From Agarivorans aestuarii (lineage in GTDB: Bacteria > Pseudomonadota > Gammaproteobacteria > Enterobacterales > Celerinatantimonadaceae), in NCBI RefSeq assembly GCF_019670125.1, contig NZ_AP023033.1, positions 1,973,001 through 2,037,000 on the forward strand: 64,000 bases of DNA, given 5' to 3'. Both the position numbers and the translations under genes were made by a program. Positions 54,302 to 63,676 of this stretch are shown piece after piece. Below the pieces are notes generated by a model. That model did not search any database. It saw only the letters and a list, made by a program, of their open reading frames with translations, and had not been told where the DNA came from. Within the stretch, counting starts at the first letter, position 1. The number at the start of each line of letters is the position of its first letter.

Positions 54302-55840
54302 CTACCCGCTGTTGTGAGTGCGTTGATAAGCTTCGATAAACTGCTTCACTGGCATTGGTTTGCCAAACATCCAGCCTTGACCATATTCAACACCTAAATC
54401 TTCTAATACTTTGCTTTGCATAATATTTTCTATGCCTTCGGCAATTACTTTTAAGTCAGACTTATGAGCAATATCTACCATGTGCGGTACTAGCGAAGAG
54501 CGTATAGAGCCAGCTTCTAAATCAAATACAAAGCTTTTGTCTATTTTTAAGTATTGGCAGCGAAAGTTTTTTAGTTGAGCAAGGTTAGAGTAGCCGGTAC
54601 CAAAGTCGTCAATGGCAACTTCAAAACCGTGTTTAATGACTTGGTTTATATTTTGGTTTGCTACCAGGCTGTCTAGTTGCAGGTCTTCGGTTATTTCTAA
54701 GGTTATGTTGCCTGTGAAATCTTTTACCTCTTGTAAGTTTTTTAACTCGTTGATGTTGTTGTTTTCAACGTCGTTAGGGAAAATATTAAAGCTAATTTTG
54801 CAATCGCTTTGTATTACACCGCTGGCTTGCAGGTCCTTTAGCGCATTTTTAATCACCAATAAAGTAAACGGCCAAGTGAGTTTTAAGGCGCGGATCTCAC
54901 CAATAAATTGGTCTGGATAAAGCTCGCCAAGCGGGTCCTTAAAGCGCGCCAATACCTCACCGCCAATCACTCGTTTTGTTTTTAAGTCCACCAAAGGTTG
55001 AATTTGGTAATAAAAATGCTTTTTACGTAAACCTCGACGAAGTCGAGCGTTGGTGCTGCTGTGACGCTTAAATAATGTTTCGGAGCAGATGCTTGCCAAA
55101 ATCCCAAAGGCAAGGCTGAACATTAACGAGAAGAATAAAAACCAAGTTTTGTTTTTAATAAGCGTGTAATTGTAAAGGCTTAGGGCGATACAAAAATCGT
55201 AGTTTTCACTACAGCTGTGAAAATAGTGATAGTTGTCGGTGACTTCCTCATAAACCAAGGTGTCGGTGTCTTTATATATACCTTGGGTGCCGGTGAGGTG
55301 AATGGCATTTTCTCTCCTGTTCGACACTAACTCCCATTGATTATCACCATATTCAAGCGGCGCAAAGGTACTGTTATCGATCACCACATTAAAGTCGCCC
55401 CTGCGAATCACCACTCCAGAGTGCAGGTAATCAAATATGATGAGCTGTGTATTAAGCCAAATATCAAAGCCTAGTGAGGTAGAAAAAGATGGAGGATCTA
55501 AAGCTACTGGCTCTTCGAGTAAGCCGCCAACACTAGTACAAAGAAGGTGATCGTCTTCTAGTAAACCCACATCGCGAATATAACTACTTAAGTATACTGT
55601 TTGGCGCATCTTAGTGAGGGAAGCTTCGCTACAATCATTTATATCTAGTTTTTCAAGGTCGTCTAAAGCTTGAAGGGAATCATAAATAACTGTTTGAGTG
55701 AGAGAAATGGTATTGTGGGCGTAGCGGCGTTGGCTTTCACTAATATCTGCTGAAAGCAGCATTAAGGCAATGTAAACCATCAGAGCGCAGGTGAAAAATC
55801 CGCTGCTGATTACAACGGTTCGAGGTGAGAATATCCGCAT
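54302..55840 (-). CDS. CSS-EAL cyclic-di-GMP phosphodiesterase
   Basis: About 512 residues from ATG 55840, chosen because AAGGA lies 7 bases upstream; longer forms begin at 55858 or GTG 55867. An N-terminal membrane segment, then a periplasmic CSS domain (NDCSEASL and LLCTSVGGLLEEP), a second membrane segment near WFLFFSLMFSLAFGILASIC, then an EAL domain with GGEVLARF (EVL for EAL), FNIFPNDV, TLEITED, IDDFGTGYSNL, LKIDKSF and AEGIEN. All metal and catalytic residues are present. Redox control by the CSS cysteines is known in E. coli PdeC. Confidence 0.9.
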   Translation of the reverse strand: MRIFSPRTVVISSGFFTCALMVYIALMLLSADISESQRRYAHNTISLTQTVIYDSLQALDDLEKLDINDCSEASLTKMRQTVYLSSYIRDVGLLEDDHLLCTSVGGLLEEPVALDPPSFSTSLGFDIWLNTQLIIFDYLHSGVVIRRGDFNVVIDNSTFAPLEYGDNQWELVSNRRENAIHLTGTQGIYKDTDTLVYEEVTDNYHYFHSCSENYDFCIALSLYNYTLIKNKTWFLFFSLMFSLAFGILASICSETLFKRHSSTNARLRRGLRKKHFYYQIQPLVDLKTKRVIGGEVLARFKDPLGELYPDQFIGEIRALKLTWPFTLLVIKNALKDLQASGVIQSDCKISFNIFPNDVENNNINELKNLQEVKDFTGNITLEITEDLQLDSLVANQNINQVIKHGFEVAIDDFGTGYSNLAQLKNFRCQYLKIDKSFVFDLEAGSIRSSLVPHMVDIAHKSDLKVIAEGIENIMQSKVLEDLGVEYGQGWMFGKPMPVKQFIEAYQRTHNSG

Positions 55841-55957
55841 TAACCAATCCTTTTGCATAGACCTCACAAGTAAAGCATAAAAACATCAATCATTCCTATG
55901 CTTTACAGTGTTTTAAGTTCCATTTTCTAGATTAGTTGTAGGGCTATATTTGAATGC

Positions 55958-57175
55958 TTATTCCGGCTTTTGATTGATTAAGCGGATTAACAGGCTGCCG
56001 TCGAGTAGGGCACGCTTCACTAGTGCTAGGCCACCAATGGTCGGATTGTTTTGAAAGTGCGCCGCTTGCACTGGCAAGGCATCAGCAAAAGAGCTTAAGG
56101 CTTGATGTTGAATGCATTGCTTGATGGTGGGTAATAAAATGTCTTCAGCGGCCATTATTTCACCCGCTAAAACAATTTTTTGTGGGTGAAACAGGTTAAT
56201 GGCAATCGCAATGCTGCTACCCAATACTGTGGCAACACGTTGCAGTACTTGTCGGCATAACATGTCGCCTTGTTTAGCCGCAAAACATACGTCTTCAATG
56301 GTAAAGCCGGCTTCCAGAATACTTGGGCTACCTTGCTCAATTAGCGCTTGCAAACGCGCGACAATGGCGGTGTTAGATACAATGGTTTCTAGGCAACCAA
56401 CATTACCACACTGGCATTTCTGACCTAATGGGTCGACTTGAATATGCCCAATTTCGCCAACATCGCGGTGTTGGCTCATAAATACCTGACCATTAACAAT
56501 GATGCCGGCGCTAGTACCGCTGTGCACGGTAATCAGTATCGAGTCTAAACAATCTTTGGTTGCGCCAAAGTAATGTTCTGCTAAAGCCATCGCGCGAGTA
56601 TCGTTACCGATATAAGCGGGTAAACCAAAACGGCTCTCTATCATTTCACCTAATGGGCAATCGCGTAGTTGGTAATGTGGGGTATAAACCACAATGCCTT
56701 CACCGGGATTAACTAAGCCTGACAAGGTTACGGCTACCGCAATAAGCTGCTTTTGTTCACTAACATACTGTTCAATAAAGTCGGCGATTTTGTCGAGTAA
56801 CTCTTGGGTTAACGGACCTTGCTCAAGTTCGTTTACTGAGAGTTTGTCGTGGGCATGAGATACACCGCTTAAATCAAACAGTGAAATATCTAAAGCTCCG
56901 CGACCCAATCGTACCGAGATAAAGTAATAACTGCCTTGCTCAGCCATTAAAGAAATAGCGCGACGACCTCCGGTGGAGGCTTGTTGAGCAACTTCTTTAA
57001 TTAAGCCTGTTGCTAGCAGTTGGCGGGTAATTTTTGTCACACTGGCGGGCGCTAGTTGGCTCTGCTCCGCAATTTTCACCCGCGAGATTGGTCCTTGTTG
57101 GTCAATCATGCCATATACTGCGGCAGTATTTACCTGCTTAACTTTATCTACATTTACGATTAATTTGTCATTCAT
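55958..57175 (-). CDS. nagC: NagC/Mlc-type ROK repressor
   Basis: A 405-residue ROK protein. The N-terminal helix-turn-helix (NTAAVYGMIDQQGPISRVKIAEQSQLAPASVTKITRQLLATGLIKEV) precedes the sugar-binding domain with GEIGHIQVDPLGQKCQCGNVGCLETIVS, the zinc-type CxCGxxGCLE motif. It lies 8 bp after nagA, the position of nagC in E. coli, so it should sense GlcNAc-6-P and repress the nag genes. Confidence 0.9.
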   Translation of the reverse strand: MNDKLIVNVDKVKQVNTAAVYGMIDQQGPISRVKIAEQSQLAPASVTKITRQLLATGLIKEVAQQASTGGRRAISLMAEQGSYYFISVRLGRGALDISLFDLSGVSHAHDKLSVNELEQGPLTQELLDKIADFIEQYVSEQKQLIAVAVTLSGLVNPGEGIVVYTPHYQLRDCPLGEMIESRFGLPAYIGNDTRAMALAEHYFGATKDCLDSILITVHSGTSAGIIVNGQVFMSQHRDVGEIGHIQVDPLGQKCQCGNVGCLETIVSNTAIVARLQALIEQGSPSILEAGFTIEDVCFAAKQGDMLCRQVLQRVATVLGSSIAIAINLFHPQKIVLAGEIMAAEDILLPTIKQCIQHQALSSFADALPVQAAHFQNNPTIGGLALVKRALLDGSLLIRLINQKPE

Positions 57176-57183
57176 CTTTTTGA

Positions 57184-58320
57184 TTAAAACTGAGTCAATT
57201 GGCCATCGCTAATTGCAAGGGTGACATTAAAGTCTTGATCAAATGCGGTTAAGTTTGCGGCGTAACCTGCCTTGATTCTGCCTAGGTCGTGATCCCTGTT
57301 AATAGCGGTTGCTGGGTACAAAGAAGCCATTCTTAAACTGTCTCGAAGAGATAAACCTACTGATTGTACGCAGTTTTTTACTGCTTCAATCATGGTTAAA
57401 GCAGAACCGCCGAGTGTACCATCATCACCAAAGCAAATCCCATCTTGAACTGTGATCTTACGTCCAACAAAATCAAAGCTGCTTATATCAGCGCCAGCTG
57501 CAGCGGTTGCGTCACTAACTAAACATAGCTTGTGGCGCAATAATCGTTTTGCGATGCGCACATTGGCGTTTGACACATGGTGGCCATCTACGATGATTCC
57601 TGCGTAGAGGTTGTGGTCAAATATAGCGCCAAGCACACCTGGCTCTCGCCCGGTCATTGGGCTCATGGCATTAAACAAATGAGTGGCAAAGCCAGCCCCG
57701 GCATTAATGGCGTCGCTTGCTTGCTGGTAGTTTGCGTTGGTATGGCCTAAAGAGACCAATATGCCTGCTTCTTTAAGTGCGGAGATACTAGATAGCTCAA
57801 CCTGCTCAGGCGCAAGGGTAACCTTTTTAACCGCGTCATGATTGTCGAGCAAAAAGCGTAATCGTTGTTGGTTAAGTTGGCGGATCAGCTTTTCGCTATG
57901 AATGCCTTTTTTATCAACACTTAAGTAGGGGCCTTCTAAGTGAAGACCTAAGTTAACTGTGCCGCTATTTTTGCTGTGTTCTCTAGAAACGGTAACCGCT
58001 TGCTCCATTTCCTCATCGTTGGTGGTGATAAGGGTAGGCATGAAGTTAGTCGCACCACTTTTTAAATTAGTTTGATGCATACGCTCTAAGTTGGTGCTAG
58101 AGAAGTCGCCATTAAGCATTACTCCGCCACAGCCGTTTAGCTGTAGGTCGATAAAACCTGGGCAAAGTACCGAGCCATTTAAGTCTATGCTGTTAATTTG
58201 TGGCGATACTTGTTGGTTAGGCACCACTGAACTGATTTTGTTGTTATCAACAAGCACCGAATAGCCGTTTAGCAATTCACAACCATCAAACACTAGTGCA
58301 TTGGTTAGGGCGTACATCAT
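57184..58320 (-). CDS. nagA: N-acetylglucosamine-6-phosphate deacetylase
   Basis: A 378-residue amidohydrolase. CPGFIDLQLNGCGG, LEGPYLS, GHTNANY, HLFNAMSPMTGREPG and LVSDATAAAG contain the metal ligands and catalytic Asp. The first metal site is DLQLNG, the Gln-type like E. coli NagA, which works with one metal. It gives glucosamine-6-P, the NagB substrate. Gap to nagB 9 bp. Confidence 0.95.
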   Translation of the reverse strand: MMYALTNALVFDGCELLNGYSVLVDNNKISSVVPNQQVSPQINSIDLNGSVLCPGFIDLQLNGCGGVMLNGDFSSTNLERMHQTNLKSGATNFMPTLITTNDEEMEQAVTVSREHSKNSGTVNLGLHLEGPYLSVDKKGIHSEKLIRQLNQQRLRFLLDNHDAVKKVTLAPEQVELSSISALKEAGILVSLGHTNANYQQASDAINAGAGFATHLFNAMSPMTGREPGVLGAIFDHNLYAGIIVDGHHVSNANVRIAKRLLRHKLCLVSDATAAAGADISSFDFVGRKITVQDGICFGDDGTLGGSALTMIEAVKNCVQSVGLSLRDSLRMASLYPATAINRDHDLGRIKAGYAANLTAFDQDFNVTLAISDGQLTQF

Positions 58321-58329
58321 TGGCTTATC

Positions 58330-59127
58330 CTAAATATTCTTGATGTTTTCGGCTTCCAGCTCATGAAAGTAACGTACTGTTTTTACTTTCAATTCCATAG
58401 TGGAAGGTTGGTCACATACTATCATCGCTTTAGGATGAAGTTGTAGGGCAGAAATAGTCCAAAGGTGGTTTACGCTGCCTTCTACCGCGGCTTCTAGCGC
58501 TTGGGCTTTGTTGTGTCCGGTCACCAATATAAGAATTTCTTCTGAATCAAGTAGAGTTCCCACTCCTACCGTAAGCGCCAGTTTTGGCACTTGCTCTAAG
58601 CTGTCGAAGAAGCGTGAATTAACCATACGGGTATCTTCGGTAAGGGTTTTAACCCGCGTTCTTGATGCCAAAGACGATGCAGGTTCGTTAAAAGCGATAT
58701 GCCCGTCAACACCTACGCCACCCATAAACAAGTTTATTTTTCCGTATTGTTTAATTTTAGCTTCGTATCTGGCGCATTCTGCTTCTAAGTCTTCGGCGTT
58801 ACCGTCGAGCAAGTTAATGTTCTCTGCTGGTATGTCTATCTGCGAGAAAAAATTGTTGTGCATAAAGCTGTAGTAGCTTTCTGGATGGTCACTAGGGATC
58901 CCAACATATTCATCCATGTTAAACGTTACAACGTGCTCAAAACTTAGTTCACCTTGTTTATGCAGTTCTATTAAGTGTTGATAAGTAGCTAGCGGCGTAC
59001 CTCCAGTAGGGCAACCTAATACAAATGGGCGCTCAGCTGTGGGCTTATAGGACTTAATTTTCTCCGCGATATAAAGGGCGGACCATCGTCCTACTTGGTT
59101 TTTGTCGAGTAATGGTATTAATCTCAT
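58330..59127 (-). CDS. nagB: Glucosamine-6-phosphate deaminase
   Basis: A 265-residue enzyme: [15 protein letters not shown] (phosphate loop), NMDEYVG (catalytic Asp), [28 protein letters not shown]. It converts GlcN6P to fructose-6-P and ammonia. First gene of nagBAC, divergent from nagE over 284 bases that contain the operator candidates. Confidence 0.97.
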   Translation of the reverse strand: MRLIPLLDKNQVGRWSALYIAEKIKSYKPTAERPFVLGCPTGGTPLATYQHLIELHKQGELSFEHVVTFNMDEYVGIPSDHPESYYSFMHNNFFSQIDIPAENINLLDGNAEDLEAECARYEAKIKQYGKINLFMGGVGVDGHIAFNEPASSLASRTRVKTLTEDTRMVNSRFFDSLEQVPKLALTVGVGTLLDSEEILILVTGHNKAQALEAAVEGSVNHLWTISALQLHPKAMIVCDQPSTMELKVKTVRYFHELEAENIKNI

Positions 59128-59257
59128 GATCGTTCTCCACTAAATTTAGGCTTAGTTTAGCAATATAATTCTCTTTGAAAAATAAGTTTTCGATATTTTG
59201 TGATAAATAGCCTGTTTTAGTCTCTATTGTTCGTGCTTGTGTCACATTTTTGCGGTT

Positions 59258-59300
59258 CTTTATTTGCGTGTGAATTTTTATTATTTACACTGCGAATTAA
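59258..59300. promoter_or_regulatory. Candidate NagC operators between nagB and nagE
   Basis: TTATTTACACTGCGAATTAA at 59281-59300, and TTATTTGCGTGTGAATTTTT at about 59260-59279, resemble the NagC consensus, a TTATTT / AAATAA pair around a central C..G. They lie in the nagB-nagE gap, where paired sites allow looping in E. coli. Confidence 0.45.
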
Positions 59301-59411
59301 GTTCTTGGTGAATCATTAATCAACGAAATAACCAATGATGCACCAAGCTCGAATAGGCAAACGCTACTGGAAAATTGAACTTGGTTATTAATAACCATAA
59401 CGAGGGATACT

Positions 59412-60854
59412 ATGTTTAGCTATTTACAAAAAATTGGTCGAGCCTTAATGGTGCCCGTTGCTGTGCTACCAGCAGCAGCCATTTTAATGGGAATAGGTTA
59501 TTGGATTGATCCGAACGGCTGGGGCGGTAATAGCGCGCTGGCAGCATTTTTGATTAAATCTGGCGCTGCTATTATCGACAACATGTCGGTACTGTTTGCT
59601 ATTGGTATTGCCTATGGTATGTCTCGTGACAAAGACGGTGCTGCCGCGCTAGCCGGTTTTGTTGGCTACATGGTAATAACCACTTTGCTTTCTCCGGGAG
59701 CCGTAGAGCAAATTGGCTTGGTAACGCTAAATGATGCAAGCACACTGGCGTTTTCTAAAATCGAAAACCAATTTGTAGGTATTATCAGCGGTATTATGGC
59801 GGCCGAGCTGTATAACCGTTTTTACCAAGTTGAGCTGCATAAAGCGTTGTCCTTCTTTAGTGGTAAGCGTTTAGTTCCTATTCTTACCTCGGTAGCCGGT
59901 ATTGTGGTGGCCTTTGTATTAATGTACCTGTGGCCGTTAATTTTTGGTGGCCTAGTTACTTTTGGTGAGAGTATTACCGGTATGGGCTCGGTAGGCGCGG
60001 GTATCTACGGCTTCTTTAACCGCTTACTCATTCCAATTGGCCTTCACCATGCACTAAATGCTGTGTTCTGGTTCGATATGGCCGGCATTAACGACCTAGG
60101 CAAGTTCTTGAGTGTTGCTTCTGATGCTGTGCCTGGAGAAACAGGCCGTTACATGGCGGGCTTCTTCCCGATTATGATGTTTGGATTACCAGGGGCGGCG
60201 CTAGCTATCTATCACACCGCTAAAGCTGAGAACAAAACTAAAGTTGCATCAATTATGATTGCCGCTGCTACAGCTTCGTTCTTTACCGGTGTAACAGAGC
60301 CGCTCGAGTTTGCCTTTATGTTTGTAGCTCCAGTACTCTACGTTGTACACGCGTTACTTACTGGTATCTCGGTATTTATTGCTGCGTCTATGCAATGGAT
60401 GGCGGGCTTTGGCTTTAGTGCTGGTTTGGTTGATATGGTGTTGTCATCACGCAATCCGCTTGCTACCAACTGGTACATGCTGATTCCACAAGGCTTAGTA
60501 TTCTTCGCAGTTTACTACTTTGTTTTCAAAACTATGATCATCAAAATGAACCTGAAAACGCCAGGGCGTGAAGATGCCACTGAAGAGGAAGCTAGCTTAA
60601 GCGTAGGTGGTTCGCACAGTGATACAGCTGATTTAGTACTAACCATGTTAGGTGGTACCGACAATTTAGTGCTAGTTGATAACTGCGCAACGCGTCTTCG
60701 CTTAGAAGTGAAAGACAGTGACCAAGTAAATGTAAATGAACTTAAAAAACATGTACCTGGCGTTATTATTCCAAGTAAAACGGCGGTACAAGTGGTGATT
60801 GGTCCACACGTAGAATTTGTTGCCAACGAGCTGAAGCTATTGGCGGCCAAATAA
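59412..60854 (+). CDS. nagE: PTS N-acetylglucosamine transporter, EIICB
   Basis: A 480-residue membrane protein. EIIC: KIGRALMVPVAVLPAAAILMGIGYWID, FNRLLIPIGLHHALNAVFWFDMAGI and TGVTEPLEFAFMF. EIIB: VLVDNCATRLRLEVKD carries the phosphorylated Cys. E. coli NagE has a third EIIA domain (total about 650 residues); here it is missing, so phosphate should come from a separate EIIA such as Crr. Divergent from nagB. Confidence 0.92.
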   Translation: MFSYLQKIGRALMVPVAVLPAAAILMGIGYWIDPNGWGGNSALAAFLIKSGAAIIDNMSVLFAIGIAYGMSRDKDGAAALAGFVGYMVITTLLSPGAVEQIGLVTLNDASTLAFSKIENQFVGIISGIMAAELYNRFYQVELHKALSFFSGKRLVPILTSVAGIVVAFVLMYLWPLIFGGLVTFGESITGMGSVGAGIYGFFNRLLIPIGLHHALNAVFWFDMAGINDLGKFLSVASDAVPGETGRYMAGFFPIMMFGLPGAALAIYHTAKAENKTKVASIMIAAATASFFTGVTEPLEFAFMFVAPVLYVVHALLTGISVFIAASMQWMAGFGFSAGLVDMVLSSRNPLATNWYMLIPQGLVFFAVYYFVFKTMIIKMNLKTPGREDATEEEASLSVGGSHSDTADLVLTMLGGTDNLVLVDNCATRLRLEVKDSDQVNVNELKKHVPGVIIPSKTAVQVVIGPHVEFVANELKLLAAK

Positions 60855-60916
60855 AAGAACAAAGAAAAGAGCAAACAAAAAGCAGTCGTCCTTAACTGCT
60901 ATTGTGGTGATAGTGT

Positions 60917-60944
60917 TTGGCCCTCATTAGAGGGCCTTTTTTTT
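60917..60944 (+). terminator. Terminator after nagE
   Basis: Stem GGCCCTC / GAGGGCC with an ATTA loop and a T8 run. Confidence 0.9.
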
Positions 60945-60971
60945 ACTACTTTATATTGATTTTGATATTGG

Positions 60972-61442
60972 TTACTGAGTTATAGCAGCGGGTTCGGCAT
61001 AGGCTTTGGTTCCCCATAGCGGTACTGTAGACAAGCTATGTTTGTAACTGCCCGATGTTTCTTTGGTTGAGTAAGATAAATACATTAGGGTTTGTGATTC
61101 TTCATCAAAAATTCGGCGTATTTTGAGTGATTTAAACAAAATGCTTTTCGACTTTTTAAACACCACTTCGCCAGATTTGCTTTTATCAATGTTAGCTAAC
61201 ATCGCTGGAGTGATTTCGCCAGTTTGGCGACAGGATATAGACATATCGCTGGGGTCTGCAAAGTCTAGATCGGCTTCTACATTAGCGATGTGACAGGTCA
61301 CTCCGTCGATTAACGGATCTTTCAATACGCTGATTTTAATGTCTTTGGTGGTAAGTAAGCCTAAAGATACATCGGCGACTTCATTGCTATCGCAAGCAAC
61401 TATAAAGCTACTGGCAAGCAGAATACTAAGGATCTTGTTCAT
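60972..61442 (-). CDS. creA: CreA family protein
   Basis: A 156-residue exported protein with an N-terminal signal and lipobox-like IVAC (residues 14-17), so perhaps a lipoprotein; VSLGLLTTKDIKISVLKDPLIDGVTCHIANVEADLDFADPSDMSISCRQTG and IRRIFDEESQTLMYLSYSTKETSGSYKHSLSTVPLW are CreA signatures. Function unknown. Single gene. Confidence 0.9.
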   Translation of the reverse strand: MNKILSILLASSFIVACDSNEVADVSLGLLTTKDIKISVLKDPLIDGVTCHIANVEADLDFADPSDMSISCRQTGEITPAMLANIDKSKSGEVVFKKSKSILFKSLKIRRIFDEESQTLMYLSYSTKETSGSYKHSLSTVPLWGTKAYAEPAAITQ

Positions 61443-61553
61443 AGAATCACTTCATAAATTTTTACGGGGTTACAGTATCTTCATACGCTACTAAGCTTGA
61501 GCGTATTTAGCAAATACCATTAAGGTCTGCTCTAGTTATTGATTAAATCTGTT

Positions 61554-62096
61554 TTAGCAGTCTTTGCATGTGGTTTCTTTACGTTGGTATTCAACAAGTC
61601 GTCCCTGTGAATCGATGGTGAACTGGCAACAAGACTGAAATAGCTTAAGCACTTCTAGGCGCGCTTTTTGTACTCGAGATTTTAAGGTTGAGTAATTCAT
61701 TCCGTGCTGTTTTGCATAGTCTTTTTGAGATACGCCTTCTAGCTCAATACTCATCAGCATATAAGCCTCTTCGTCGGGTAGGGCGTGAATAAAAGGGGAC
61801 ATACACTGACTAAGCTGTTGGTGAATATTGCTTTCGTCTTGGCTATACCAAAGCTGGTCTTGCCGCAGTGCTTTGCTTTTTCCTTGCTGGCGATAAAAAT
61901 CGATAATACTGTTGTTGGCGATTTGAAACAGCCAAGGTTTCACCTTAGCAGCATCTTTTAATTGGCTGATGTTCTGATAGGTTTTAAGCAGTATCTCTTG
62001 TAGCACATCATCTACGTCGGCAGCATCACTCAAGTTAGCGTGCAAAAAGGCTTTTAAACTATCACTGTATTGTTGCCATACTGATTCTAAGTTCAT
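61554..62096 (-). CDS. SigZ-like ECF-type RNA polymerase sigma factor
   Basis: A 180-residue sigma factor: region 2 is DAADVDDVLQEILLKTYQNISQLKDAAKVKPWLFQIANNSIIDFYRQQGK; region 4 is LPDEEAYMLMSIELEGVSQKDYAKQHGMNYSTLKSRVQKARLEVLKLF. The C-terminal tail has Cys156-Cys157 and CKDC at 177-180, a likely metal- or redox-binding set. No anti-sigma gene is next to it. GST and LysE genes lie upstream on the same strand. Confidence 0.85.
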   Translation of the reverse strand: MNLESVWQQYSDSLKAFLHANLSDAADVDDVLQEILLKTYQNISQLKDAAKVKPWLFQIANNSIIDFYRQQGKSKALRQDQLWYSQDESNIHQQLSQCMSPFIHALPDEEAYMLMSIELEGVSQKDYAKQHGMNYSTLKSRVQKARLEVLKLFQSCCQFTIDSQGRLVEYQRKETTCKDC

Positions 62097-62184
62097 CGAT
62101 TTTACTTAATGCTGGTAGAGGTTACAGACTTGCTATTGGCCTAGTATAAAAGCCAATAGCAAGCGTGAAGTTATAGCAAAGCAC

Positions 62185-62877
62185 TTAGCAGCAAGAACTT
62201 ACAACGCAGCTTGACGCAGGAGCGTTGCTGTTGCCCGCCAAGTAAGTATTGGTGAGATAAAAATCGCCAAATTTTTCTTCAAAGTCATCGGCAACTGTTT
62301 TGCTCACTAAGTCTGTAGCCAGTAAGTTGTTTTTCCAAGCTTGCATTTTCGGTAGGCCACACAAAAAGTCAAAGCCAGTTTTTTGTTTAACAATATGCGC
62401 TCGGTGCAACAAAGGCAACCAGGCAATGTCCACCTTACCTAGGTGATTGGTGCCAAAAAATAGGCTGGTGCCAGACAGCTTTTGTTCCGCTTTAGCGAAG
62501 GCTTTTATCAAGTTTTCACTTCGTTGTTCAAAATCTTCTTTGGTTTTGCTACCCATGGTGCTGCATTGGCTTAAATAGTGTTTACTAGCCAAGTAACTCC
62601 ACGCTCGGTCTAAGGCACGTTGCTCGTTACTAAGCTTATCGTTTAGAGCGCCATATTCATCTTCAATGTATTCAATAATGGCATCTGATTCAAACAGCGC
62701 AGTGTTGTTTTCTGTCACTAAAACGGGAACCTGCCCATTAGGTGAAATATCCAAAAACCACTGAGGTTTGCCTTTTAAACTGATGTACTCAATTTGGTAG
62801 GTAATACCTTTGGCCTCAAGCGCTGCGGTTACACGTTGTACAAATGGGCATATTTTAAAGCTAACAATTTTAATCAT
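62185..62877 (-). CDS. Glutathione S-transferase family protein with cysteine tail
   Basis: A 230-residue protein. The thioredoxin-like N-domain has FKICPFVQRVTAALEAKG (Cys in the active site, omega/beta-like), GQVPVLV (cis-Pro) and ALFESDAIIEYI (glutathione Ser). The C-domain is helical. The last residues SSCVVSSCC place Cys at 224, 229 and 230, absent in ordinary GSTs. Probably a glutathione-dependent reductase; the tail may bind metal or form disulphides. Located 88 bp from sigZ. Confidence 0.88.
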   Translation of the reverse strand: MIKIVSFKICPFVQRVTAALEAKGITYQIEYISLKGKPQWFLDISPNGQVPVLVTENNTALFESDAIIEYIEDEYGALNDKLSNEQRALDRAWSYLASKHYLSQCSTMGSKTKEDFEQRSENLIKAFAKAEQKLSGTSLFFGTNHLGKVDIAWLPLLHRAHIVKQKTGFDFLCGLPKMQAWKNNLLATDLVSKTVADDFEEKFGDFYLTNTYLAGNSNAPASSCVVSSCC

Positions 62878-62973
62878 TTTAATCTCGCTATCATGGTTAT
62901 TTATCTATAAGACGAGCAACTAGATAAAAAGACGAAACTAATTTGCAGAAAACAGCTTTTTTTTGCGCTAGTT

Positions 62974-63591
62974 TTATCGCTCTACTTTAGCCAGGGCAAT
63001 GCCCATCATTACAAACAGCGAGCCAAATACACGATTTTGCAAGGCTACAAACTTCGCCTTTCCTAACCATGGTTTTACCGCTGAAGCCAAGGTGGCATAA
63101 CTAAACATAACGGCGCAATCAATCATTACCACTGTTATCCCTAAAAGCAAGTACTGGCCGGTCATATCTTGGGTTGGATTAACAAACTGCGGTAAAAATG
63201 CAGCAAGAAAAATAATTGATTTTGGGTTCATTAAGTTAACGATAAACCCTTGTTTGATAAGTTGTGAGCTGGATTTAACGGCTACATCTTTTCCAGTTAG
63301 TGCTACTGATTTCTCAAAGAATTTACTAATGCCTAAATAAAGGAGGTAGGCTGCGCCTAGATACTTTACTGCGGTGAACGCTATCGCCGAAGACGCTAAC
63401 AATGCGCCTAAACCAATAGACACAATAATTAGATGAGTGACAAGAGCTAGTTGTAAGCCAGCTATGTTTTTACATGCCTGTTTAAAACCACCACTTAATG
63501 AATGGCTAATAGTGGCTACTGTGCCAGCTCCCGGTGAAATACTAAATACAATACAAGCGGCTACAAAGGTGAGCCATACACTGAGCAACAT
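62974..63591 (-). CDS. LysE/RhtB family exporter
   Basis: A 205-residue inner-membrane protein with about six segments. FSISPGAGTVATISHSLSGGFKQACKNIAGLQLA is the LysE signature, and VNLMNPKSIIFLAAFLPQFVNP the second. Family members export amino acids or small amphiphilic molecules. On the same strand as the GST and sigZ genes, 96 bp upstream of GST. Confidence 0.9.
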   Translation of the reverse strand: MLLSVWLTFVAACIVFSISPGAGTVATISHSLSGGFKQACKNIAGLQLALVTHLIIVSIGLGALLASSAIAFTAVKYLGAAYLLYLGISKFFEKSVALTGKDVAVKSSSQLIKQGFIVNLMNPKSIIFLAAFLPQFVNPTQDMTGQYLLLGITVVMIDCAVMFSYATLASAVKPWLGKAKFVALQNRVFGSLFVMMGIALAKVER

Positions 63592-63676
63592 GGGGAAATC
63601 CTTGTAAAGAAGCCCTTAAACATTGCTGCAATATCGCAGAATAGCCTAAGGGCGTCTAGAGCTTGCCGTAAAATGT

